Of a stretch of DNA of 64,000 bases, positions 25,177 to 33,337 are shown one piece after another (positions within the stretch are counted from its first letter, which is position 1; every line of letters starts with the position of its first letter). Under the pieces are notes generated by a model. The model had not been told where the DNA came from. It saw only the letters and a list, made by a program, of their open reading frames with translations, and made no database searches. Position numbers and translations under genes: made by a program. The DNA is from CADEDH01 sp965263455 (GTDB lineage Bacteria > Actinomycetota > Acidimicrobiia > Acidimicrobiales > SZUA-35): assembly GCA_965263455.1 (NCBI GenBank), contig CBDHHN010000004.1, forward strand, positions 1,860,001-1,924,000. Direction: 5' to 3'.

Positions 25177-26112
25177 TCAGCCGAGATGGCGGCCGCAGGC
25201 GCCCTCGAGGGCGAGAGCCAGGGCCTGATGCATCTCGGGCGACGGGTAGTAGGTGTTGTGGGTCCACACCGATCCGCCGAGATCGGGGCGATCGTCGGCC
25301 GGGTCGACCGTCACCGGATCACTGGTTCCGGCCCGGTAGAGGGGCTGGGGCAGACCGACGTCGGTGGTGCACTCGATCACCTCGTCGACCAGCGGGGCCA
25401 GGGCGTCGAGCATCTGGCGGTTGACGAGCTGGGGGAACCGCCCGAGTAGACGACCGGGCGTGGAGTAGTCGTCGGTGAGGTCGGGCGAGCGGACCGAGAA
25501 CCAGGCCAGGACGACGGGAACGGTGAGGCGGGACAGCAGTCCCTGGTAGTCGGCCACCCAGTTCGCCCGGGTCTCGGCCACCAGTGCCCTGGTCGTGCGG
25601 GTTCGGGCCCGGGCCGCCGCCTTGCGGGCGGCCCGCACCGGGATCGTCAACGGCCTGTGGGCCAGGACCCGCCCATAGACGATCTCGGTGTAGGCATCCT
25701 CGGCCGACACCCGTTGCCCGTCGGACCGGCGGCGCAGGTACTCGAGACCGTCGCTGCGAAAGCGGGCGTTGGTCACGCTGCGGCCCGACATGACCTGTAC
25801 CACGGCCACCGAGGCCCGATTGGCCCGCTCGATCAGCTCCGGGTGCCGAAGGTAGAACTCCGGCCCGGCACCGCCGTAGCCGAGGTTGAGCACCGGCACC
25901 GAGAACCGGTCGGCCAGCAACCGGGGATAGGGCCGTTCGGCGAAACACCCGAACGTCTGGGCCGCCCCGAGACAGACGACGGACGGATCGGCGGTGGCGG
26001 CCGGGTCCTCCGGCCCCCGGAACCAGAGCTCGGTCCCCGGCAGCCGGTACAGCTCGTAGTCGATGACCTCACGATCCCGGGCCTGGTAGCCCGAAAGGTG
26101 CTCGACCGTCAT
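25177..26112 (-). CDS. DUF6473-like protein of a surface-polysaccharide locus
   Basis: A 311-residue protein resembling the DUF6473 family known from alphaproteobacterial polysaccharide loci. Features seen: YELYRLPGTELWFRGP, VVCLGAAQTFGCFAERPYPRLLA, LNLGYGGAGPEFYLRHPELIERAN, and VVQVMSGRSVTNARF; the pattern of a Gly-rich turn and spaced conserved blocks recalls SGNH-type hydrolases, but a clear catalytic Ser-Asp-His set is not evident. It may modify a glycan or cap. The ATG overlaps the stop of the upstream GT4 gene (ATGA). The family assignment is from memory of family consensus and is moderate. Confidence 0.55.
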   Translation of the reverse strand: MTVEHLSGYQARDREVIDYELYRLPGTELWFRGPEDPAATADPSVVCLGAAQTFGCFAERPYPRLLADRFSVPVLNLGYGGAGPEFYLRHPELIERANRASVAVVQVMSGRSVTNARFRSDGLEYLRRRSDGQRVSAEDAYTEIVYGRVLAHRPLTIPVRAARKAAARARTRTTRALVAETRANWVADYQGLLSRLTVPVVLAWFSVRSPDLTDDYSTPGRLLGRFPQLVNRQMLDALAPLVDEVIECTTDVGLPQPLYRAGTSDPVTVDPADDRPDLGGSVWTHNTYYPSPEMHQALALALEGACGRHLG

Positions 26113-27206
26113 CGCCGCCCCGCCGGGACCAACAGCTCGTCCAGGACGTCGCGGAACCGGTTGGTGCTGGCGGCCAGGGTGAACTCCTTCTCGCACCGGG
26201 CCAGTGCGGCGCGCCCCATGTCCGCTCGAAGCTCCGGGTCCTCGATCAGGCGCTTGACCGCCTGGTGGAGGGGTTCGGGGTCGTCGACCGACACCACGAA
26301 CCCGGTCTCGCCCTCGGCGATCACGGTGGAGGCACCGGCCACCCGGGTCGCCACCGTGGGCAGGCCGGCCAGGCCGGCCTCGATCAGTACACCGGGCATG
26401 CCTTCGGACTCACCCCCGCTGACGAAGCAGAAGATGTCGGCCTGGGCCAGCAGTTCGGGCACGTCGGACCGGTGGCCCAGCAACTCGACCCCGGCGTCGG
26501 CCGCCGGTCGGCGGAGCTGGTCGAGCAGGGGGCCCTCCCCCACCAGCGAGGCGTCGAACCGCAGGCCCTCTCGACGAAGCGATGCCGCCAGCTCGACGAA
26601 CCAGCCCGGCCGCTTGCCCGGGGTCAGGGCGCCGACCGAGATCAGCCGAGGCGGCGTCTCGTCGGCCGTGGGCCGCGTGCCCCGGGCCGCTTCGAAGCGC
26701 TCGGGGTCGCGGCCGTTGGGGACCAGGCGCAATCGGTCGGGGTCGACGCCGAACACCTGCTCGGCATCGTCGAGGGTCTCGCGTGACACACCGGCCACCA
26801 GGTCGGCTCGCCGCAGCAGGAACCGGTGGGCCCGCTGGCGGAGACCGGTGGTGGCCTGATCCTGGGACACCCCGATCCGGTAGTAGAGCAGGGGTACGTC
26901 GCCGGGCAGGGCGATCCGGGCGTACTTGTAGGGCTCGCCCCCATGGGCCACCACGGCGTCGGGTCGCTCGGCCAGGATGCGGCGCCGCAACCGGAGGCAG
27001 ACCCGGGGGTCCAGCCCGAGCGACCGCAGGCGACCAGGCTCCACGTCGAGGGTGGCGTCGGCCTCCAGGCCCCGATCGGGCGCCCGGAACAGGGTCATGA
27101 TGCGGTGGTCGACCTCGGGGCCGTCGAGCCGGGCCCGGAGGGCGACGGCATAGTTCTGGGCGCCGCGCCCGAGATCGAGCGGCAGAAGATGGACGACTCG
27201 CTTCAT
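26109..27206 (-). CDS. Glycosyltransferase family 4 (GT-B)
   Basis: A 365-residue retaining glycosyltransferase. It begins MKRVVHLLPLDLGRGAQNYA, has an acceptor-side domain to about residue 180, and the donor-binding half with LISVGALTPGKRPGWFVELA, LVGEGPLLDQL, and the family hallmark SGGESEGMPGVLIEAGLAGLPTVAT, containing the E-x7-E motif. Donor and acceptor sugars are unknown. The start at 27206 gives the family N-terminus; a GTG at 27248 is possible. Overlaps the DUF6473-like gene and follows the giant secreted protein by about 40 nt. Confidence 0.9.
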   Translation of the reverse strand: MKRVVHLLPLDLGRGAQNYAVALRARLDGPEVDHRIMTLFRAPDRGLEADATLDVEPGRLRSLGLDPRVCLRLRRRILAERPDAVVAHGGEPYKYARIALPGDVPLLYYRIGVSQDQATTGLRQRAHRFLLRRADLVAGVSRETLDDAEQVFGVDPDRLRLVPNGRDPERFEAARGTRPTADETPPRLISVGALTPGKRPGWFVELAASLRREGLRFDASLVGEGPLLDQLRRPAADAGVELLGHRSDVPELLAQADIFCFVSGGESEGMPGVLIEAGLAGLPTVATRVAGASTVIAEGETGFVVSVDDPEPLHQAVKRLIEDPELRADMGRAALARCEKEFTLAASTNRFRDVLDELLVPAGRR

Positions 27207-27249
27207 CGATTCGTACCCGTCACCTGGGCGTCCCTCGCACCCCTTCACC

Positions 27250-30200
27250 CTACGGGGCGAGGTAGGTGCTCTGGAGGTAGGCCGCCACCTGGGCGTGCTC
27301 GGCCGGGGTCAGGGCACGATCGAAGATCACCACGGCGGCGATGTCGACGTCGACCTCGTTGCTGCCGAGGTCGCTGCCCAGGGCCAGCCGCTGGAGGTTG
27401 GTCTCGAAGGTCCGGTTCGACGTGCCGATGACGGTCGTGCCGTCGTACTGGGTCACGAAGTTCGACTCGACCACGGCCGAGTGGACGAACCACCCGTTGC
27501 CCCGACCGGCCGTGCTGGTGTTGGCGTTGTAGGCCCAGCCGTTCACGTAGAGGTTGCCGCTCTTGTTGATCCCGAGGCCGAAGGCCTGGCGCTTGGAGGT
27601 GTTGCCGAACACCACGCCACCCCACTTGCCGGCGTTGTATCGGGCCACCACGAACATGGTCCGGTCCTGGGCCCCGGAGGGGAAGCCGTTCAGGGTGCCC
27701 GACCGCTCCAGCACGTCGTCGTTGCCGTCGAAGCTCACGGCGGCGACCCCGGCCGGGGTCGTGACGGTCTGCTGGGGGGAGCCGGCGCCGACGGCGACGT
27801 CGTTGCCCAGGCCCGATCGATCGCCCCAGGCCGTGACCGACGAGCCGGAGGTCGTCAGGTTCTCGCCCCCGGCGAGATCGAGGACCAGACCGGTGGTGAC
27901 GGGCACGGGGCCGACACCGCCCCCGGCGGCGACGACGTTGACGGTCCGGGTCTGCTGCACCGCCGGATTCCCAGCCGCATCAGACACGTCATAGGTCAAC
28001 ACATACGAACCCAACGTCGCCGTGTCGACCACATCCCCACCAACCACAACCGAACCCGACACATCACCATCAACATCATCAGACGCCGAATACCCAGGAT
28101 CGGACCACACCGACCCCTGCGTCACCTCAACCGGCGACCCACCAACCAACGAAATCACCGGCGGCGTCGTATCCGGACCAGGCCCACCCGACACCACGTT
28201 GACGGTCCGGGTCTGCTGCACCGCCGGATTCCCAGCCGCATCAGACACGTCATAGGTCAACACATACGAACCCAACGTCGCCGTGTCGACCACATCCCCA
28301 CCAACCACAACCGAACCCGACACATCACCATCAACATCATCAGACGCCGAATACCCAGGATCGGACCACACCGACCCCTGCGTCACCTCAACCGGCGACC
28401 CACCAACCAACGAAATCACCGGCGGCGTCGTATCCGGACCAGGGGTGCCGGTGAGGTAGGTGTCGTTGAGGTAGTTGGCCACGGCCGTGTGTTCGGCCGG
28501 TGACAGCGCCCGGTTGTAGACGAGCACGGCGGCCAGGTCCATGTTGACGAAGTTGGTGCCCAGGTCGTTGCCCAGGACCAGTCGCTGCAGGTTGGTCTGG
28601 TAGGTCTTGTTCGACGTGGCGATCACGTTGGTCACGTCGTACTGGGTCACGCTGTTGGACTCGACCACGGCGGAGTGGACGAACCAGCCGTTGCCCCGGG
28701 CGGCGGTGGCCGAATAGGCGCTGTAGCCGTAGCCGTTGACGTACAGGGCGCCGTTGTTGCGAACCCCGAGGCCGAAGCCCTGCTTCTTCTGGTTGTTGCC
28801 GAAGGCGACCCCGCCCCACTTCCCGGCGTTGTACTGGGCCACCACGAACATCGTGCGGTCCTGGCTGCCGGAGGGGAAGTTGGTCAACGAGGTCGTGCGC
28901 TCCAGGACGTCGTCGGTGCCGTCGAAACTGACGGCCATGACCCCGGTCGGGGTGACCACGCCCAGCTGGGGATCGCCGCCCCCGAGGGTGAGGTCGTTCC
29001 CCAGACCCGACCGGTCGAGCCAGCCGGTCACGCTGCTGCCTGCGGTCGAGAGGTTCTCACCGTCGCCCAGGTCGAGGACCAGGCCGTCGGTGACGGGCAC
29101 GCCGCTGCCCCCGGGCGGACCGCTCGTGTCGACGGTGACGGTGGCCGACTCGGTGGCCTCCGGGTTGGGGTAGGGGGTGCCGCCCGAATCCTGCACGGTG
29201 ACGGTGACGGTGTGACTGCCGTCGGCCACACCGGTGAAGGTGTGGGAACCGGTGGTCCCGCCGATGACGGGCGTGCCGCCGTCGAGGCTGACGGCCACCT
29301 GGTCCCCGGCGGTGGCGCCGGCCACCACGGCCCAGTCGGCCGTGATCTCATCGACGGTCACGGTTGCGCCGTCGACGGGCGCCGTGAGGTCGACGTTGGG
29401 GCCGGCGGGCGGGGGACCGGAGAAGTAGGCCGACTGGATCCAGGCTTCGAGGTCACTCAGCTCGGTGGCGGTCAGGACCCGGTCGTAGACCAGGATCTCG
29501 GCCACCTCCATGTCGACGAAGGGGCTGTCGTCGATCTCGACACCGATCCGCATCTCGGTGGTGCCGGTGTTGTAGGTCCGGGAGAAGGTCCCGACCAGGG
29601 CCCCGTCCTTGTAGAGACTGCCGTTCCCGGCGTCGAGCACGACGGCCTGCGACATCCAGCCCGCCCCGTTGCCGGGCTCGTTCGACTTGTAGTCGGAGCA
29701 CCAGCCCTGGACCCCGAGGTTCCCGGTGTTGGCCACGCCCAGACCGAAGGCGGCGTTGCAGCTGTGGGCGCCGTAGGTGAAGCCGCCCCACCCGTCGCTG
29801 TCATAGCGGACCACCATCACCACCGACCGGTCGGCGCCGCCGACCGGCAGGCCGGTGAACCCGGTCCGGCCCAGGGCGTCGTCCACGCCGTCGAACGAGA
29901 TGACGTCATTGCCGTTGAGGGCCCCGGGCACGAGGGTGGGCGAGCCGCCGGTGGGGACCACATCGTTGCCGTTGGCCGTCTGGTCCTGCCAGGCGGTGAC
30001 GGCGCCGCCGCTGGCCACCACCCCGTCGTTGCCGGTCAGGCGCAGGGCCAGGCCGCTGGTCACGGGCGGCTGGCCGGCGCAGCTCACGGTGGTGTCGGTG
30101 TAGGTGGCGACGATGGTCTGCGCCGCCGCCGGGACGGTGAAGGTGTGTGTCGCCGGCTCCCCGTGGGACCAGGACACGAAGTCGTGGACGGTGCCGTTGA

Positions 30201-32172
30201 TGCACCGGCTGGGCAGGGCGATCAGGTCGTGGTTGAAGCCCTTGAGGGTGTCGAGGGTGAGGGCGGTCACCCGAGGTACGCCGTCGATGTCGATGGTGAT
30301 CCCGGTCGGGGTGGCATCGACGGTGACGTCGGTCTTGTCGGGCGCGATGTTGACCTCGGCGGTGCCTTGGAGGCCGTTGCCGTCGGTCACGGTCAGGGTG
30401 ACCCGGTAGCCGGTGGTGCCGGTGTAGTCATGGCCCGAGTCCGAGACCTGGAACGAACCGGAGGTTCCCGTGACCCCCTCGAGGACGGGGTGGGTGTGGT
30501 CGTTGTGGGTGAAGACCACTTCCCACTCGTAGCTCTCACCGGCGCCCGGAGGAGGAGCGGAGAAGTTGATGGTTTCACCCGCCACGAACAGGGCCCCGTC
30601 GATGGGTGCGTCGATGGTGGCCGTGGGCGGGGTGCCGATCTGGACGGTCAGGATGTCGCTGGTGACGATGGTGGTCCCGTCATCGACCGTGAGGGTGACG
30701 TCGTAGCTGCCGATGGCACCGTAGGTGTGGGTTTCGGAGACGGCGCCGGGCCCGCCCGAGCCGTTGACCGTGGTCCCGTCGCCGAAGTCCCAGGTGTAGG
30801 TGAGCGAGGCCGAGTCGGGGTCGATCAGCGAGGCGTCGAACGTGAACTGCTGGCCAACCGTGCCGGCCGGTGGGGTGGCGGTGAGGTTCGCCACCGACGG
30901 GGGCACGTTGCCGCCGCTCACATAGCGGTAGCGGTAGACCTCGCCGGTCAGGGTGGCCGAGTAGAGCGAGCCGTCGAGGCCGACGGCCAGGCCGACGACG
31001 AGGCCGGCGTCGTCGTCGAAGACGTTGTCGGTCGGCACCCCGTTGACGTCGAAGGTCAGGTAGTGGATGTACTCCCGGGCGTAGTCGCCGTAGAAATAGG
31101 CGGCGTCGTACTCAGCCGGGTAGATACCGGCCCGGTACACCTCGCCCCCGGTGATGGAGGCGCCGCCGGTCACCCCGGCGTGGGGGTAGGCCCAGATCGG
31201 GTCCTCGTGAGGTGTGTTGCCGCAGTCGGGGAAGTCGGTGTGGGGAGCCAGCCCCTCGCAGTCAGGCCAGCCGTAGTTGGTCCCGGCGTCGTCGAGGCCG
31301 CTGACGTGCAGGTCCTCCCATGAACGGTTGTTGTTGCCGCCGACCTCGCCGATGAAGAAGCGACCGGTCGGGATGTCCCATCGGGCCCGGAACGGGTTGC
31401 GCAGGCCATAGGCCCAGATCTCGTCGAGCCTGCCGTCGGGGCCGATGTAGGGGTTGGCCGGCCAGCCGTCGGTGCCGTCGGGGATCGAGCCGTCGGTGTT
31501 GATCCGGATGACCTTGCCGTCGGCGTGGGTCAGGTCCTGGGCTCGACTGCCCGTGAACTTGTCGCCCGGCGTGAACCAGAGCTTGCCGTCGGGGCCGACG
31601 TCGAGTCCGGCGCCGTAGTGACAGCAGGTGATGTAGCCGACCGGATCGGTCCAGAGCACCTGTTCGGTGGCCAGGCGGGCCGCCGGGTTGCCGGCGTCGT
31701 TGAACTTGGAGACCCGGAAGCCTTCGGGCGAACCGGGCGAGTAGTAGAGGTAGAAGTCGCCGTTGGTGGCGAAGTTCGGGTCGAGGGCGAAGTCGATCAG
31801 ACCCCGCTCGGCCCCCGACTGGACGTTGGAGAGGTCGAGCCACAGGGTGGGCGTGGCGGGGATGGTCGAGGTGTTGACCTCGTAGATCTCGCCGCTCTTG
31901 TTCGACACCAGGGCGTTGCCGTTGGGGAGGAACCGGATCGAGATCGGGGTGCCGCTGGTGGTGGTGACCAGCTCCCGCACGAACCCGGTGGGCACGGCGG
32001 CGTCGGCCGCGATGGTGGAACCACGGCCCACCGATCCCACCAGTACGGCCGAGGCCAGTGCGGCGACGACCAGCAGGCCCCGGGCCGACCATGACGACAT
32101 GGTGGCGGCGAGCGCCCTCGTGAGCTCGTTGCCGGCCGTCCTCGAACGTGTGCCCTGACGCGTGTAACCCAC
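27250..32172 (-). CDS. Giant secreted protein: sugar-dehydrogenase-like propeller, PKD, three LamG, two DUF5011-type repeats
   Basis: A 1640-residue exported protein. Approximate order: signal sequence (26-50, after a basic N-region), six-bladed glucose/sorbosone-dehydrogenase-like propeller (55-430; GDKFTGSRAQDLTHADGKV, YGLRNPFRARWD), PKD domain (424-517; YTWDFGDGTT), Ig-like segments, LamG-like 1 (704-917), Ig-like (924-1024), LamG-like 2 (1029-1240), two identical DUF5011-type beta domains (1243-1325 and 1330-1413), LamG-like 3 (1424-1640). No sorting signal or C-terminal anchor is seen. GTG at 32172 is chosen for its GGAGGG site; ATG 32100 is an alternative that still leaves a signal peptide. 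Likely acts on or binds extracellular carbohydrate; it has a paralogue at 42111-48263. Confidence 0.85.
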   Translation of the reverse strand: MGYTRQGTRSRTAGNELTRALAATMSSWSARGLLVVAALASAVLVGSVGRGSTIAADAAVPTGFVRELVTTTSGTPISIRFLPNGNALVSNKSGEIYEVNTSTIPATPTLWLDLSNVQSGAERGLIDFALDPNFATNGDFYLYYSPGSPEGFRVSKFNDAGNPAARLATEQVLWTDPVGYITCCHYGAGLDVGPDGKLWFTPGDKFTGSRAQDLTHADGKVIRINTDGSIPDGTDGWPANPYIGPDGRLDEIWAYGLRNPFRARWDIPTGRFFIGEVGGNNNRSWEDLHVSGLDDAGTNYGWPDCEGLAPHTDFPDCGNTPHEDPIWAYPHAGVTGGASITGGEVYRAGIYPAEYDAAYFYGDYAREYIHYLTFDVNGVPTDNVFDDDAGLVVGLAVGLDGSLYSATLTGEVYRYRYVSGGNVPPSVANLTATPPAGTVGQQFTFDASLIDPDSASLTYTWDFGDGTTVNGSGGPGAVSETHTYGAIGSYDVTLTVDDGTTIVTSDILTVQIGTPPTATIDAPIDGALFVAGETINFSAPPPGAGESYEWEVVFTHNDHTHPVLEGVTGTSGSFQVSDSGHDYTGTTGYRVTLTVTDGNGLQGTAEVNIAPDKTDVTVDATPTGITIDIDGVPRVTALTLDTLKGFNHDLIALPSRCINGTVHDFVSWSHGEPATHTFTVPAAAQTIVATYTDTTVSCAGQPPVTSGLALRLTGNDGVVASGGAVTAWQDQTANGNDVVPTGGSPTLVPGALNGNDVISFDGVDDALGRTGFTGLPVGGADRSVVMVVRYDSDGWGGFTYGAHSCNAAFGLGVANTGNLGVQGWCSDYKSNEPGNGAGWMSQAVVLDAGNGSLYKDGALVGTFSRTYNTGTTEMRIGVEIDDSPFVDMEVAEILVYDRVLTATELSDLEAWIQSAYFSGPPPAGPNVDLTAPVDGATVTVDEITADWAVVAGATAGDQVAVSLDGGTPVIGGTTGSHTFTGVADGSHTVTVTVQDSGGTPYPNPEATESATVTVDTSGPPGGSGVPVTDGLVLDLGDGENLSTAGSSVTGWLDRSGLGNDLTLGGGDPQLGVVTPTGVMAVSFDGTDDVLERTTSLTNFPSGSQDRTMFVVAQYNAGKWGGVAFGNNQKKQGFGLGVRNNGALYVNGYGYSAYSATAARGNGWFVHSAVVESNSVTQYDVTNVIATSNKTYQTNLQRLVLGNDLGTNFVNMDLAAVLVYNRALSPAEHTAVANYLNDTYLTGTPGPDTTPPVISLVGGSPVEVTQGSVWSDPGYSASDDVDGDVSGSVVVGGDVVDTATLGSYVLTYDVSDAAGNPAVQQTRTVNVVSGGPGPDTTPPVISLVGGSPVEVTQGSVWSDPGYSASDDVDGDVSGSVVVGGDVVDTATLGSYVLTYDVSDAAGNPAVQQTRTVNVVAAGGGVGPVPVTTGLVLDLAGGENLTTSGSSVTAWGDRSGLGNDVAVGAGSPQQTVTTPAGVAAVSFDGNDDVLERSGTLNGFPSGAQDRTMFVVARYNAGKWGGVVFGNTSKRQAFGLGINKSGNLYVNGWAYNANTSTAGRGNGWFVHSAVVESNFVTQYDGTTVIGTSNRTFETNLQRLALGSDLGSNEVDVDIAAVVIFDRALTPAEHAQVAAYLQSTYLAP
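27934..28444. repeat. Two identical 249-bp copies, period 262 bp
   Basis: Positions 27934-28182 and 28196-28444 are identical base for base by inspection and encode the paired DUF5011-type domains of the giant protein. Codon use inside differs from the flanks (many GAT, GGT, GTT, TAT, TTG codons instead of the C-ending ones), suggesting a recent import and duplication. Confidence 0.9.
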
Positions 32173-32367
32173 CACTACCCTCCGAGATCTTCCTGCACCG
32201 TACGCCAGCAGCCATTGGGTTCCATGGACAAACTTGCCTATGGACAGGGTGGGTGGCACCGGGGGAAACACCCCTGTTCAGGCCACCGTCGCCTCGCGGC
32301 GAGGGAGTACCCGGCGGGCCGGTTCGCGACCCGGCTGACCGGAGCGGCGGAGCGGCGGAGCGGCGGC
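32173..32367 (-). promoter_or_regulatory. Upstream region of the giant secreted protein gene
   Basis: Holds no gene. GGAGGG next to the GTG start is the ribosome site; TACGGT about 20 nt further upstream on the minus strand is a candidate -10. The far end has three tandem GGAGCGGC units (32341-32364) adjoining the deacetylase stop. Confidence 0.35.
32341..32364. repeat. Three tandem 8-bp units
   Basis: GGAGCGGC is repeated three times immediately downstream of the polysaccharide deacetylase stop codon. No hairpin; function unknown. Confidence 0.7.
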
Positions 32368-33186
32368 TCAGTTCTGGGCGGCGCGGTAGCGAACCCGGTT
32401 GAGGGCCTGACGCATCATCCCCTCCAACCGCATCCCGCCGTCGACCTTGGCCTCGAAGTAGCGCATCCCGTCCGAGGCCTGGACCGGGATCCGGTCGAGG
32501 CGGAGCGGGGCCCAGTCGTCAGGGGTGTTGACGGCGCCGTCGGCCAGGGCCGCCGTGGTGTGGAACTCACCGACGACGCCCTCCACCGCCTCGCCCCCGA
32601 ACACGCCCTTGGGATAGGCGAAGTGGTCGGCGGCGACCCCCAGCCGGTCCTCGATGAGCTCCTTGGCCGCCCGCAACTCGTCGCGGGCCTCGGCCGGGGT
32701 GACCTTGTCCATCACCACATGGCGGTGGGTGTGGGAGCCCACCGTGACCAGGCCGGTCGACACCGCTTCGGCCAGCGCCTCCCACGAGAGGGGGGTCCCG
32801 TCTCCGGGAAACGCCGTCTGGGTCTCGATGAAGTCGGTGGCGATGTAGTACGTGGCCGGGACCCCGCTGTCGACCAGGGCCGGCAGGGCGTTGGCGACGA
32901 AGTCGGCGGTTCCGTCGTCGAAGGTGACCACGACCGAGGACCCCGTGCGTCCGGAACCGAGACCGGCCACCGCCTCGTCGAGGTCGACGGCGTCGCCCCG
33001 ATCGGCCAGGGCCGCCATCTGCTCGGCGAACAGTGCGGTGTCGAGATCGAGCTCCAGCCCGCTCCCGGCGCCCACTCGGTGGTAGGCCAGCACGACGGCC
33101 CCCTGGGCCGGTGGGCGCACCGTGTCGTAGGCCGAAGCGACCACCTTCAGCGTCTGGTGGGCACTTCTCTTCACAAGCTCGGCCAT
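32368..33186 (-). CDS. Polysaccharide deacetylase (NodB-homology, CE4)
   Basis: A 272-residue carbohydrate-esterase-4 protein expected to remove N-acetyl groups from a polymer. Motif 1 is VVVTFDDGTADF (metal and base Asp), motif 2 SHTHRH supplies the two metal His residues, and motif 3 is within FAYPKGVFG. No signal peptide is obvious, which is unusual for an enzyme acting outside; it may act on a cytosolic intermediate or use another route. TACTCT ends 7 nt before the ATG, a leaderless-type start; the open frame further upstream has no support. Divergent from the Wzz/BY-kinase gene. Confidence 0.88.
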   Translation of the reverse strand: MAELVKRSAHQTLKVVASAYDTVRPPAQGAVVLAYHRVGAGSGLELDLDTALFAEQMAALADRGDAVDLDEAVAGLGSGRTGSSVVVTFDDGTADFVANALPALVDSGVPATYYIATDFIETQTAFPGDGTPLSWEALAEAVSTGLVTVGSHTHRHVVMDKVTPAEARDELRAAKELIEDRLGVAADHFAYPKGVFGGEAVEGVVGEFHTTAALADGAVNTPDDWAPLRLDRIPVQASDGMRYFEAKVDGGMRLEGMMRQALNRVRYRAAQN

Positions 33187-33193
33187 GCCCCGA

Positions 33194-33199
33194 AGAGTA
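33194..33199 (-). promoter_or_regulatory. Leaderless-type -10 box of the deacetylase gene
   Basis: Minus-strand TACTCT ends 7 nt before the ATG at 33186. A divergent candidate -10 (TAGCCT, 33274-33279) serves the opposite gene. Confidence 0.45.
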
Positions 33200-33337
33200 T
33201 CGTTTGATGCCCATGGACATCGTTGGCCTCGAACTCTTCGACTACCTGCGTGGAGGGCCAACAACCCGACTGTTAGCCTCGGTAACGGGCCGTACCGGCC
33301 GGTCAGGTACTCGACCGCAGACGCATCGGAGGGACGG

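Noticed and set aside
27934..28444. Direct repeats considered as a CRISPR array
   Set aside because: Only two long 249-bp copies with a 13-bp gap; coding, not repeat-spacer structure.
28675..31323. 882-codon plus-strand open frame opposite the giant secreted protein
   Set aside because: Gly/Val/Asp-rich shadow frame without family motifs; the minus strand encodes recognisable propeller, PKD and LamG domains.
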